From assembly GCF_900094545.1 (NCBI RefSeq), contig NZ_FMAH01000001.1:186001-250000 (forward strand): DNA of 64,000 nt. Direction: 5' to 3'. How positions within the stretch are numbered: the first letter of the stretch is position 1; each line of letters begins with the position of its first letter. Below the pieces are notes generated by a model. It ran no database searches. It was not told the DNA's origin and saw only the letters and a list, made by a program, of their open reading frames with translations. The stretch comes from Martinezella miluonensis. GTDB lineage: Bacteria > Pseudomonadota > Alphaproteobacteria > Rhizobiales > Rhizobiaceae. Below, piece by piece: positions 38,838-47,664 of the stretch. The translations under genes and the position numbers were made by a program.

Positions 38838-39611
38838 TCATCGGTTCTTGAAGGCCGGCTTGCGCTTTTCGACAAAGGCAGCCATGCCCTCCTTCTGGTC
38901 TTCCGTTGCAAACAGGCTGTGGAACAGGCGGCGCTCGAAGCGCAGTCCTTCTTCCAGCGTGGTTTCCTGGGCGCGGTTGACCGCTTCCTTGGCCATCAGC
39001 ACCGAGGGGCGCGACAGCGACGCGATCTTGGCGGCAGCGGCCAGCGCCTCGTCCAGCAGCTTGTCGGCCGGTACGACGCGCGCCACAAGGCCCGAACGCT
39101 CCGCTTCAGCGGCATCCATCATTCGGCCAGTCAAGACTAGATCCATTGCCTTGGCCTTGCCGACGGCGCGCGTCAGACGCTGCGAACCGCCCATGCCGGG
39201 GATGACGCCAAGCGTAATTTCCGGCTGGCCGAACTTCGCGGTCTCGGAGGCAATGACGAAATCGCACATCATGGCGAGCTCGCAGCCACCACCGAGCGCA
39301 AAGCCGCTGACCGCGGCGATGACCGGCTTGCGTGACTTGGCGATCTCGTCCCAACCGCTGAACAAGTCACTCTTATAGGCGTCCATGAAATCGAGAGACT
39401 GCATTTCCTTGATATCGGCACCGGCGGCAAACGCCTTTTCCGAGCCCGTAAGCACGATCGCGCCGATGGCGTCATCGGCGTGCAAAGCCGCATAGGCCTG
39501 CTTCAGCTCCGCGAGCACGGTGGAATTCAGCGCGTTCAACGCCTGCGGACGATTGAGCCGGATGAGGCCGACGGCCCCGTGTGTTTCGACGATGAGGGTT
39601 TCGTAAGCCAC
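38838..39611 (-). CDS. Enoyl-CoA hydratase
   Basis: Crotonase-fold enzyme that hydrates 2-enoyl-CoA in fatty-acid beta-oxidation. The 257-residue protein has [12 protein letters not shown], the oxyanion-hole segment [12 protein letters not shown], and both catalytic glutamates in [11 protein letters not shown] and [14 protein letters not shown], so it is the hydratase rather than an isomerase or a degenerate relative. Length and features match short-chain bacterial and mitochondrial-type enoyl-CoA hydratases. It follows mutM by 34 bases on the same strand, and the order mutM-ech-rpsT-dnaA is usual in rhizobia. Confidence 0.92.
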   Translation of the reverse strand: MAYETLIVETHGAVGLIRLNRPQALNALNSTVLAELKQAYAALHADDAIGAIVLTGSEKAFAAGADIKEMQSLDFMDAYKSDLFSGWDEIAKSRKPVIAAVSGFALGGGCELAMMCDFVIASETAKFGQPEITLGVIPGMGGSQRLTRAVGKAKAMDLVLTGRMMDAAEAERSGLVARVVPADKLLDEALAAAAKIASLSRPSVLMAKEAVNRAQETTLEEGLRFERRLFHSLFATEDQKEGMAAFVEKRKPAFKNR

Positions 39612-39645
39612 TTGTCTCTCCCTTTGATCAGCTTTGGCCCTTCAA

Positions 39646-40536
39646 TCAGCCTTGGCAGGCGGCGCAATAGAAAGAGGAGCGCCCTGCCTGGACGATGCGA
39701 CCGACCGTACCGCTGCAACCCGGCGTGCTGCAAGGCTGCGCTTCACGATCGTAGACGGAAAACGAATGCTGGAAATAGCCGAGCGAGCCGTCGGTCTGGA
39801 TATGATCACGCAGCGACGAGCCGCCTGCGGCGATCGCATCGGCAATGACCTCACGGATAGCGACGACCAGCCTCTGCAGCGCCTCGCTCGGCTTGCCGCT
39901 ATCGGTGACCAGCGTGCCGGCAGCGCGCAGCGGCGACAGATGCGAGCGCCATAGCGCCTCGCAGACATATATATTGCCGAGACCGGCGATATTCTTCTGA
40001 TCGAGCAGCGCGCTCTTTAACGGCTGCGCCTTGCCAGCGAAACGCTTAGCCAAGTAATCGGCTCCGAGTTCGTTGCCCGTGGGTTCCGGTCCAAGATCGC
40101 GGAAGAAGGGATGGCTGACCATGTCGGTCCGTTTGACGATGTCCATGAAGCCGAAGCGGCGCGGGTCGTTATAGATGACGCGTGCATCATCGCCGGCGCC
40201 CGTCAGATGAAAGACGACATGATCGTGCTTCTCATCCTTCGAGCGTGGATGATGGAAGGTTCCGAGCGCGTCGGCGGATGCGCCAGCTTCCACCCGGAAC
40301 GAGCCGGACATACCGAGATGCGAGACGATGGTCATGCCGTCGTCGAGGTCGATCAGTAGATATTTGGCGCGGCGAGACAGCGACGTGATGCCGCGCCCGG
40401 ACACCGTACGGGCGAAATCGGCCGGGAACGGAAAGCGCAGATCGCTGCGGCGCAGCTCCAACTCCTTCAGAACGGCGCCTTCCATGGAAGGCGCGAGCCC
40501 TCGTCGGACGGTTTCGACCTCTGGTAATTCCGGCAT
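39646..40536 (-). CDS. mutM: Formamidopyrimidine-DNA glycosylase
   Basis: Base-excision repair enzyme removing 8-oxoguanine and formamidopyrimidines, with AP lyase activity. The 296-residue protein begins [13 protein letters not shown] after the removed Met, giving the catalytic Pro and Glu; it has [20 protein letters not shown] and the C-terminal zinc finger with CSTPGC and FYCAACQ. It is slightly longer than E. coli Fpg because of insertions in the N-terminal beta domain. It is divergent from ubiE, with a large palindrome (40660-40707) between them. Confidence 0.96.
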   Translation of the reverse strand: MPELPEVETVRRGLAPSMEGAVLKELELRRSDLRFPFPADFARTVSGRGITSLSRRAKYLLIDLDDGMTIVSHLGMSGSFRVEAGASADALGTFHHPRSKDEKHDHVVFHLTGAGDDARVIYNDPRRFGFMDIVKRTDMVSHPFFRDLGPEPTGNELGADYLAKRFAGKAQPLKSALLDQKNIAGLGNIYVCEALWRSHLSPLRAAGTLVTDSGKPSEALQRLVVAIREVIADAIAAGGSSLRDHIQTDGSLGYFQHSFSVYDREAQPCSTPGCSGTVGRIVQAGRSSFYCAACQG

Positions 40537-40659
40537 GGCTATCCATCTTTATGTTTCAACCGCTTATGATCTGAGCTATAGCCCAGGGCATTGCGGCTGG
40601 TGATCAGGCTGATGAGATAGCGTGGCAAACGCGATTTCGCTATGGTCCGCCGCGGAATA

Positions 40660-40707
40660 CTGCATAATTCCTGAGATCGGAATCGATTTAAGTACAAAAT
40701 TATGCAG
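40660..40707. repeat. Large palindromic intergenic element between mutM and ubiE
   Basis: Perfect 10-base arms CTGCATAATT (40660-40669) and AATTATGCAG (40698-40707), with the inner part (GAATCGATTTAAG) also partly self-complementary. The outer sequence CTGCATAATTCC...ATTATGCAGCAGATTTAA is one I recall as recurring in rhizobial intergenic DNA. Confidence 0.65.
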
Positions 40708-40782
40708 CAGATTTAATGTGCTACAGCGACCTTTGCGCGTCACATATGACGCGCGGCGCTGTCGTGTAACGGAGTTGAGCCG

Positions 40783-41559
40783 ATGGCAGAAAGCCGCACC
40801 TCCGCCGATGGCGGCATGGAAACATCCTATGGTTTCCGCGAAGTAGCCGATGGCGAAAAGCAGGGCCTCGTCAACGAGGTGTTCCACAAGGTTGCCAAGC
40901 GCTACGACGTCATGAATGACGTCATGTCCATGGGCATGCACCGCGCCTGGAAGGACGCGATGATTGCGGCGCTCAACCCGCGCAAGGAAGAAAATTACAA
41001 GGTGCTCGACGTAGCAGGCGGCACGGGCGATATCGCCTTCCGTATCGTCGAAGCCTCCAACCGGCTGGCGCATGCAACCGTGCTCGATATCAACGGCTCG
41101 ATGCTTGCTGTCGGCGCCGAGCGTGCCGCGAAGAAGAAACTCTCGGACAACCTCACCTTCGTCGAGGCGAATGCAGAGGAACTGCCTTTCGAGCCGAATT
41201 CGTTCGACGCCTATACGATCGCCTTCGGCATCCGCAATGTGCCGCGTATTGATGTCGCGCTGAAGGAAGCCTATCGCGTGCTGAAGCGCGGCGGCCGGCT
41301 CCTTGTCCTCGAATTCTCCGAGGTCGACCTGCCGCTGCTCGACCGCGTCTATGACACATGGTCCTTCAATGCCATCCCGCGCTTCGGCAAGGCGATAACA
41401 GGCGACGCCGAACCCTATCAGTATCTGGTCGAATCGATCCGCAAATTCCCGAACCAGCAGAATTTTGCGACGATGATCCGCGAGGCCGGCTTCTCGCGCG
41501 TGAGCTTCACCAATTATACCGGCGGCATTGCTGCCCTGCACTCCGGCTGGAAGCTCTGA
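40783..41559 (+). CDS. ubiE: Demethylmenaquinone/2-polyprenyl-6-methoxy-benzoquinol C-methyltransferase UbiE
   Basis: SAM-dependent C-methyltransferase of ubiquinone synthesis. The 258-residue protein has FRITVADGEKQ-like family N-terminus (here [18 protein letters not shown]), [24 protein letters not shown] motif [14 protein letters not shown], and the family signatures [20 protein letters not shown] and [15 protein letters not shown] (both quoted in part). It is followed 62 bases later by ubiB, giving a quinone-synthesis unit. Confidence 0.95.
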   Translation: MAESRTSADGGMETSYGFREVADGEKQGLVNEVFHKVAKRYDVMNDVMSMGMHRAWKDAMIAALNPRKEENYKVLDVAGGTGDIAFRIVEASNRLAHATVLDINGSMLAVGAERAAKKKLSDNLTFVEANAEELPFEPNSFDAYTIAFGIRNVPRIDVALKEAYRVLKRGGRLLVLEFSEVDLPLLDRVYDTWSFNAIPRFGKAITGDAEPYQYLVESIRKFPNQQNFATMIREAGFSRVSFTNYTGGIAALHSGWKL

Positions 41560-41621
41560 AGTATGATGTCGAGCCATGTGACGCGGCTGACGGCCTCCAC
41601 TCTCCGAGACCTTGAGGTGCT

Positions 41622-43196
41622 ATGAGTGCTTTCAGCGCATATTTCGGCCTGATCCGGGTCGGCTGGGTGCTCGTGCGCGAAGGCGTGGTGATTGCGCTCC
41701 CCTCCGAGGGGCTGCCGCCTTCCGTCAGCTTCGCAAAGTCCTTCGTCAGCATCTTCGCCCGCAGGAAGGCCAAGAGCCAGGCCCGCAGCGACCGGCTTGC
41801 AAAGGCGGTCGAGCGGCTCGGCCCGTCCTATGTGAAGATCGGCCAGTTCCTGGCAACGCGACCGGATGTCGTCGGCGTCGATATGGCCGACGACCTGTCA
41901 CAGCTCCAGGACCGCATGGCCTTCTTTCCGCATGATATGGCAACGGCTGCGATCGAAGCATCGCTCGGCCGGCGGATCGACGATCTCTATGCCAGCTTTG
42001 GCGAGCCGATTGCCGCCGCTTCCATAGCGCAGGTGCACACCGCCGAAGTCGAGACACCTCAGGGCCGCAAGCGGGTCGCCGTCAAGGTGGTCAGGCCGGG
42101 CGTGCGCCAGCGCTTCGTCAACGATATCAAGGCGATGTACCTCGTCGCGGGGCTGCAGGAGCGCTTCATGCCCTCCAGCCGGCGCCTTCGGCCGGTGGAA
42201 GTGACGAAGACGCTCGAGCAGACGACGAAGGTCGAGATGGATCTGCGGCTGGAGGCGGCCGCACTTTCGGAAATCGCCGAGAACACCGAGAAGGATCCCG
42301 GCTTCCGCGTTCCGAAGGTGGATTGGGAGCGCACCGGTCGCGACGTCATCACCATGGAGTGGATCGACGGCGTGAAAATGTCCGACGTCGAGGGGCTGAA
42401 GGCTGCCGGACACGACCTCAATGTGCTCGCCGATGCGCTGATCCAGTCCTTCCTTCGCCACACGCTGCGCGACGGCTTCTTTCACGCCGACATGCATCCC
42501 GGCAATCTCTTCGTCGATGCCGCCGGCATGATCGTCGCCGTCGACATGGGCATCGTCGGCCGCTTGGGGCGCAAGGAACGCCGCTTCCTCGCCGAAATCC
42601 TCTACGGCTTCATCACCCGCGATTACATCCGGGTCGCCGAGGTGCATTTCGAGGCCGGCTACGTGCCTGCCCACCACAACACGGAGAGTTTTGCGCAGGC
42701 CATCCGCGCGATCGGCGAGCCGATCCATGGCCAGCCGGCCGAAACCATCTCCATGGGCAAGCTTTTGACCCTGCTCTTCGAAGTGACCGAACTCTTCGAT
42801 ATGGAAACGCGGCCCGAGCTGGTCATGCTGCAGAAGACCATGGTCGTCGTCGAAGGCGTGTCGCGCATGCTCAATCCGCGCTTCAATATGTGGAAGGCTT
42901 CCGAACCGGTCGTCGGTGACTGGATCCGCACCAATCTGGGTCCCAAGCGCATCATGACCGATCTGAAGGATGGCTTGAAGGCAGCTGTGAAGCTCGCCGA
43001 AGCGGCACCCGAGATCGCTGCCAAGACCGAGAAATTCCATCATGAACTGCTGCATATGAGCGAGAACGGCCTGCGTTTCGACCCGCAGACGGCGGAAGCG
43101 ATCGGCAAGGCCGAGGCCAAGCACAGCCGCTCCGGCCGCTTTGCGCTGTGGGTGATTGCGCTGACGCTGCTCTACATCGCCTGGCATTCGAGCTGA
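41622..43196 (+). CDS. ubiB: Ubiquinone biosynthesis atypical kinase UbiB
   Basis: ADCK/ABC1-family ATPase that supports ubiquinone synthesis at the membrane. The 524-residue protein has the diagnostic KxGQ motif (YVKIGQFLATRPD), the Ala-rich nucleotide loop AAASIAQVH, the catalytic HADMHPGN and VDMGIVGRLG, and a C-terminal membrane span (FALWVIALTLLYIAWHSS) as in UbiB. It follows ubiE. In related genomes I expect coaBC next, but here coaBC is 14 kb away with accessory DNA in between. Confidence 0.95.
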   Translation: MSAFSAYFGLIRVGWVLVREGVVIALPSEGLPPSVSFAKSFVSIFARRKAKSQARSDRLAKAVERLGPSYVKIGQFLATRPDVVGVDMADDLSQLQDRMAFFPHDMATAAIEASLGRRIDDLYASFGEPIAAASIAQVHTAEVETPQGRKRVAVKVVRPGVRQRFVNDIKAMYLVAGLQERFMPSSRRLRPVEVTKTLEQTTKVEMDLRLEAAALSEIAENTEKDPGFRVPKVDWERTGRDVITMEWIDGVKMSDVEGLKAAGHDLNVLADALIQSFLRHTLRDGFFHADMHPGNLFVDAAGMIVAVDMGIVGRLGRKERRFLAEILYGFITRDYIRVAEVHFEAGYVPAHHNTESFAQAIRAIGEPIHGQPAETISMGKLLTLLFEVTELFDMETRPELVMLQKTMVVVEGVSRMLNPRFNMWKASEPVVGDWIRTNLGPKRIMTDLKDGLKAAVKLAEAAPEIAAKTEKFHHELLHMSENGLRFDPQTAEAIGKAEAKHSRSGRFALWVIALTLLYIAWHSS

Positions 43197-43277
43197 TCCC
43201 CGAAGTTCTTCTTCGCGCCCCCTGCCCGCGTTTCGCCTCTCCAAGCCTATATATCCGTGCAAACACAGAGTTGCGCG

Positions 43278-43295
43278 TCGGACGAACTCGTCCGA
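43278..43295 (+). promoter_or_regulatory. 18-base palindrome, candidate operator 1 of the catabolic cluster
   Basis: TCGGACGA-AC-TCGTCCGA: perfect 8-base arms with a 2-base centre, about 100 bases before the first gene of the cluster. The dyad is suitable for a dimeric repressor. No bound protein is known. Confidence 0.45.
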
Positions 43296-43334
43296 AAATT
43301 CACCGGCACGCCACAGATCGAGGTGTTCGTCATT

Positions 43335-43346
43335 TGGGATATCCCA
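43335..43346 (+). promoter_or_regulatory. 12-base palindrome TGGGATATCCCA, candidate operator 2
   Basis: A perfect palindrome directly in front of a -35-like TTGACG (43347-43352), 48 bases before the first gene. The form is like operators of GntR (FCD-type) repressors, from memory. No GntR gene is in the window. Confidence 0.5.
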
Positions 43347-43393
43347 TTGACGATGAGGCTCGCATAGCCTTGCGAAAAAGGAGACCAAAAGAC

Positions 43394-44977
43394 ATGGAGC
43401 GTCAGAGAGCCGGCATCGAGCTCAGCGGGCAACCCCTGGGGTTCAGCGACCTGGTGCGGATCGGGGCGGGCGTCGCCCTGCCCTCGGCATCGGAAAACGG
43501 CATGGCCCGGGTGCGCCTGGCACGAAGCATTCTGGAAAACACGATTCAGTCAGGCATGCCGGTCTACGGCTCCACGACCGGCGTCGGCGCCATGAAGGAT
43601 GTCGAATGGTCTCCTGAAGATCTCGATGCGTTCAATCTCGGCCTCGTGCGCGCTCATCATTTCGGCACGGGCGCCCCCTTCTCCATGTCCGTCGTGCGCA
43701 ATGCCATGGCAATCCGTGTCAACACGGCGCTGACGGGGCAAGTCGGCTGCTCGCAGGAGCTGATCGAAGCCTATCTGCAGCTGCTTGGCGCCGACGTCAT
43801 TCCTGTGGTCCGCCGTACGGGCTCGATCGGCTGCGCCGATATCGGCCTGATGGGCCAGATCGGCGCGGTTCTGACCGGGGTCGGCGAAGCCGTCTATCGC
43901 GGCCGCCGCATGCAGGCCGGCGATGCCTTCGATGCTGCCGGCATCGCCCCCGTCAGGATGCTGCCGCGCGACAGCCTGGCCTCGCTCAGCGTCAATGCCG
44001 TCAGCTTCGCCGCGGCCGCGGAAACCACCCGCAATGCCGCCTCCTCGATCCGCGTGCTGCTTGCGACCGGCATGATGGCAGCCGGCGCACTCGGCACTTC
44101 GCGCGATCCCTGGATTTCGGTGCGCCATGTCGGCACGCCGCGCGAAGCGTTGATCGGCGCGTGGCTCTGCAACGCCTCGGACGAGTGGCCCTGGCCGGTG
44201 GCGACCCATGTGCAGGACCCGCTGAGCCTGCGCATGATCGCCCAGGTCTTCGGCGCCGTCATCGAAAACCTGCTGACCGCCGGCCACAAGATCCTTGCCG
44301 CGACTGGCCGCTCGGACGACAATCCGGTCATCGTCGACGGACGCGTCATGACATCAGGCGGTTCTCTTCCACTCGATGTCACCATTCTGCTTGAAGGTGC
44401 GCTGATCTGCATGGCGCATGCCGCCCGCAACGCCTTCAATCGCTGCGTCCTGCTCGGCAACGGCCAGCGGCGCGGCCTGCCGGTCAATCTCGTGCCGGAT
44501 GGCCGGATCGCCACCGGCTTTGGCCCGATCATCAAGCTTGCCGGCGAAATCTTTTCGCGCGTGCTCTCCATGTCCAATCCGGTCTCGGCGCAGTCGCTGG
44601 TGGTTGCAGCTGGAATGGAGGACGAGGCGGCCTTCCTGCCGTTGGTTATCGAGCGCTTCGAGCGGCAGATGCGGGCGCTGAAGCGCCTGGCGGCGCTGGA
44701 AGCCCTGCTTTCGGCGCAGGCAATGGACATCCTCGGTGACAAACCGGAAGGTGTTGCGCGCATGCTCTACGACGTCGTGCGCAAGCATGCCGACTTCTAT
44801 GTGGTCGACCGACCTCTTTCGGCCGAAGTCGAGGCGATCGAGGAGGAACTTGCTTCCGAGGCCTTCGTTTCGGAAATGATCGCCCATAAGCCGATCCTCG
44901 CCTATGATGACTTCTTCGCGCTCGGCTCGCTGGAGCGGGTCGAAGAGCGGCTTTATCACGACACCGTTGCTATCTGA
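43394..44977 (+). CDS. Ergothionase-like lyase (aromatic amino-acid lyase family without the MIO triad)
   Basis: Probable lyase that eliminates trimethylamine from ergothioneine or its S-methyl form to give thiourocanate; inferred. The 527-residue protein is clearly of the histidine/phenylalanine ammonia-lyase family: VYGSTTGVGAMKD (with Tyr58), VQDPLSLRMIAQVFGAV, and GMEDEAAFLPL. But where HutH has GSVGASGD, whose Ala-Ser-Gly forms the MIO cofactor, this protein reads GSIGCADIG (residues 143-151), so MIO cannot form. I recall that ergothionase works without MIO, using substrate activation and acid-base catalysis. AAGGAGA precedes ATG 43394. It heads the operon. Confidence 0.78.
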   Translation: MERQRAGIELSGQPLGFSDLVRIGAGVALPSASENGMARVRLARSILENTIQSGMPVYGSTTGVGAMKDVEWSPEDLDAFNLGLVRAHHFGTGAPFSMSVVRNAMAIRVNTALTGQVGCSQELIEAYLQLLGADVIPVVRRTGSIGCADIGLMGQIGAVLTGVGEAVYRGRRMQAGDAFDAAGIAPVRMLPRDSLASLSVNAVSFAAAAETTRNAASSIRVLLATGMMAAGALGTSRDPWISVRHVGTPREALIGAWLCNASDEWPWPVATHVQDPLSLRMIAQVFGAVIENLLTAGHKILAATGRSDDNPVIVDGRVMTSGGSLPLDVTILLEGALICMAHAARNAFNRCVLLGNGQRRGLPVNLVPDGRIATGFGPIIKLAGEIFSRVLSMSNPVSAQSLVVAAGMEDEAAFLPLVIERFERQMRALKRLAALEALLSAQAMDILGDKPEGVARMLYDVVRKHADFYVVDRPLSAEVEAIEEELASEAFVSEMIAHKPILAYDDFFALGSLERVEERLYHDTVAI

Positions 44978-45004
44978 ACCAACCGACCAGCGGAGAGAAT
45001 GCAC

Positions 45005-46387
45005 ATGGCGGATTTCGATCTTGTTCTGCAGGGCACCGTCGTCTTGCCGGAACGCATCGTGGAAGCGGGCTATGTCGCGGTGCGCGACGGCAAGATCGCC
45101 GAGATCGGCATCGGCGTGCCGCCGGCCGCACGCGAGCGGCATCTGCTCGGCAAGGCGCTGATCCTGCCCGGCGCGATCGACGCGCAGGTGCATTCGCTCT
45201 CGCAGAAGGACCAGGAAGATTTCATCTGGTCGACACGCTCGGCGGCCGCAGGCGGCGTCACCACCATCGTTGATATGCCCTATGACGAAGGCAATCTCGT
45301 CTGCTCGGCAGCGGCGGTGAAGAAGAAGATCGACCATGCCGCGCCGCAATCCCGCGTCGATTTCGCCCTTTACGGCACGATCGACCCGGAAGAAGGCCCG
45401 GCGCGCATCGCGGAGATGGTCGAGGCGGGCGTTGCCGCCTTCAAATTCTCGACCTTCGGCACCGATCCGAAGCGCTTTCCGCGTATCCCACCTGCCCTGC
45501 TTGACGCCTGCTTTGCCGCGATCGCCCCGACGGGCCTGACCGCGGGCGTCCATAATGAGGATGACGAAGCCGTCCGCACCTACATGGAGCAGGTGAAGGC
45601 GAGCGGCGTGACCGACTATCGCGCCCACGGCCTTTCCCGCCCGCCGATCACCGAGCTGCTCGCCATGCACACGATCTTCGAGACGGGTGCGGATACGGGT
45701 TGCTCGGCCCATGTCGTGCATTGCTCGCTGGGGCGCGGCTACGACATCGCCCGCGCCTATCGCCGCGACGGCTTCGAAGCGACGGTCGAATGCTGTATCC
45801 ACTATCTGACGCTCGACGAGGAAAACGATGTGCGGCGTCTTGGCGGCAAGGCGAAAATTAATCCGCCGATCCGCCCGCGCGCCGAAGTGGAAACCTTGTG
45901 GCGTAAGGTAGCGGAAGGCAATGTCTGGCTGGTCTCGACCGACCATGTCAGCTGGTCGGAAAACCGCAAAACCAATCCGGACATGCTGGCAAACGCTTCC
46001 GGCGTGCCGGGACTGGAGGTCATGGTGCCGCTCTTCGTCAAGGGTGCCCTGGAACGCGGCGTGCCGTTGACCTGGGCGGCGAAACTGATGGCGGAAAACC
46101 CGGCCAAGCACTTCCGCCTCGACCATATCAAGGGCGCGCTGACGCCAGGCAAAGACGCCGATATCGTCGTGCTGGAACCGCGCGAAACGGTCTATGACGC
46201 CGCTGCAAGCGGCAACAACGTCGTCGGCTGGAGCCCCTATAATGGCATCCGTCTGCCCTGGACGGTGTCCGCCGCCTACCTTAGAGGCAAACAGATCACC
46301 GAGGGACAGAAGGTGCTGGCCGAACCCGGCTCCGGCAGCTTCGTCCGTCCCTTGCCTCGCCAAATTCTTGCCGGAGATGCTGCCTAA
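45005..46387 (+). CDS. Hydantoinase-like cyclic amidohydrolase with altered metal motif
   Basis: Probable ring-opening hydrolase acting on hydantoin-5-propionate (inferred from context). The 460-residue amidohydrolase-superfamily protein shows the carboxylated-Lys segment VAAFKFSTFGT, and metal-site contexts GVHNEDD, HVVHCSLGRG and STDHVSW, like dihydropyrimidinases. The usual first HxH reads Gln61-Val-His63 (IDAQVHS), so one metal ligand is replaced. ATG 45005 is chosen because GGAGAG lies seven bases upstream; ATG 44999 is too close. It is 27 bases after the lyase and shares one base with the next gene (TAATG). Confidence 0.82.
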   Translation: MADFDLVLQGTVVLPERIVEAGYVAVRDGKIAEIGIGVPPAARERHLLGKALILPGAIDAQVHSLSQKDQEDFIWSTRSAAAGGVTTIVDMPYDEGNLVCSAAAVKKKIDHAAPQSRVDFALYGTIDPEEGPARIAEMVEAGVAAFKFSTFGTDPKRFPRIPPALLDACFAAIAPTGLTAGVHNEDDEAVRTYMEQVKASGVTDYRAHGLSRPPITELLAMHTIFETGADTGCSAHVVHCSLGRGYDIARAYRRDGFEATVECCIHYLTLDEENDVRRLGGKAKINPPIRPRAEVETLWRKVAEGNVWLVSTDHVSWSENRKTNPDMLANASGVPGLEVMVPLFVKGALERGVPLTWAAKLMAENPAKHFRLDHIKGALTPGKDADIVVLEPRETVYDAAASGNNVVGWSPYNGIRLPWTVSAAYLRGKQITEGQKVLAEPGSGSFVRPLPRQILAGDAA

Positions 46388-47661
46388 TGACCGAACCCAA
46401 GCGCCACAACCTGCCCGTCAACGCCGACCGCATCGCCGAGGACATCGATGCACTGGCTGGTATCACCGAGCCGGGCCACCCCTGGACGCGCCGCGCCTTC
46501 TCGCCGCTTTTCCTCGAAGGACGCGCCTATATCGAGGCGCGCATGAAGGCAGCCGGGCTCACGACGCGGATGGATGCCGCTGGCAATCTGATCGGCCGGC
46601 GCGCGGGCACAAAACCCGGCCTCGGCACGATCCTTGTCGGCTCGCATTCCGACACCGTTCCCGATGGCGGCCGCTTCGACGGCATTGCCGGCACGATTGC
46701 TGCTCTCGAAGTCGCGCGTTCCCTTGGGGATCGCGGCATCGAGCTCGACCATGATCTGGAGATCGTCGATTTCCTCGCCGAAGAAGTCAGCATCTTCGGC
46801 GTATCCTGTATTGGCAGCCGCGGCATGACTGGGCAGATCCCCGAGGCGTGGCTCACGCGCACCAGCGGCAACCGTACGCTTTCGCAAGGCATTGCAGAAG
46901 TCGGCGGCGACCCTTCGGTGCTACTTGCCCAGAAACGCCCGGATCTTGCCGGCTTCCTGGAACTGCATATCGAGCAGGGTCCCGTGCTGGAGGCCGAGAA
47001 CAAGGACATCGGCATCGTCACCGCGATCGCCGGCATCACCCGCATCGAAATCACCGTCGAAGGCCGCGCCGACCATGCCGGCACGACACCGATGGATCGC
47101 CGAGCCGACGCGCTGGTGGCCGCTTCGCAGCTCGTGCTCGACATCCGGAGCCGTGCCGCTGAACAGGCGAAGACGCCTGGCCATTTTGCCGCCACGGTGG
47201 GCGAATTCCGCATCGAGCCGAATGCCGCCAATGTCGTGCCGTCCAAGGTCGTGCTGCTGATCGACGGCCGCGCCGAAATCCGCAGCGACATGGAAGATTT
47301 CCTGGCCTGGATCGACGGCGAGGTGAAGACCATTGCAGCCGATTTTGGCGTGACGATCAATGCGCCGGTGCGCGTCTCCGACAACATGCCGACGCCGGGC
47401 GCCCCTGTGCTGCTGGAAACGCTCGAGCGCGCCTGCGAGACTGTCGGCGCCAAGCATTGCCGCATGGCCTCCGGCGCCGGCCACGACACGGCCTGGATCG
47501 CCAAGGTCGCGCCTGCCGCCATGATCTTCGTGCCCTGCAAGGAAGGCCGCAGCCATTGCGCCGAGGAATGGGCCGAGAATGACGACATCGCCATGGGCGC
47601 CGCCGTGCTCTTCGAAGCGGTGCGCGACATGGACAAGAACCTCAAACAGAACCGGGAGTAG
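46387..47661 (+). CDS. M20-family hydantoinase/carbamoylase-type amidase
   Basis: Zinc-dependent N-carbamoyl-amino-acid or ureido amidohydrolase; in this cluster the likely substrate is N-carbamoyl-glutamate, giving glutamate, CO2 and ammonia. The 424-residue protein has GSHSDTVPDGGRFDG, EEVSIFGVSCIGSRGMTG, HIEQGPVLE and GAGHDTAWIA, i.e. the full set of metal-binding and catalytic residues of the L-carbamoylase/allantoate amidohydrolase group, plus the dimerisation domain with GRADHAGTTPMDRRADAL. Its ATG overlaps the hydantoinase stop by one base, so the two are coupled. Confidence 0.88.
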   Translation: MTEPKRHNLPVNADRIAEDIDALAGITEPGHPWTRRAFSPLFLEGRAYIEARMKAAGLTTRMDAAGNLIGRRAGTKPGLGTILVGSHSDTVPDGGRFDGIAGTIAALEVARSLGDRGIELDHDLEIVDFLAEEVSIFGVSCIGSRGMTGQIPEAWLTRTSGNRTLSQGIAEVGGDPSVLLAQKRPDLAGFLELHIEQGPVLEAENKDIGIVTAIAGITRIEITVEGRADHAGTTPMDRRADALVAASQLVLDIRSRAAEQAKTPGHFAATVGEFRIEPNAANVVPSKVVLLIDGRAEIRSDMEDFLAWIDGEVKTIAADFGVTINAPVRVSDNMPTPGAPVLLETLERACETVGAKHCRMASGAGHDTAWIAKVAPAAMIFVPCKEGRSHCAEEWAENDDIAMGAAVLFEAVRDMDKNLKQNRE

Positions 47662-47664
47662 TCA

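Noticed and set aside
43394-44977. Annotating the lyase as histidine ammonia-lyase HutH
   Set aside because: The MIO-forming Ala-Ser-Gly is absent (GSIGCADIG), and no other histidine-utilisation genes flank it.
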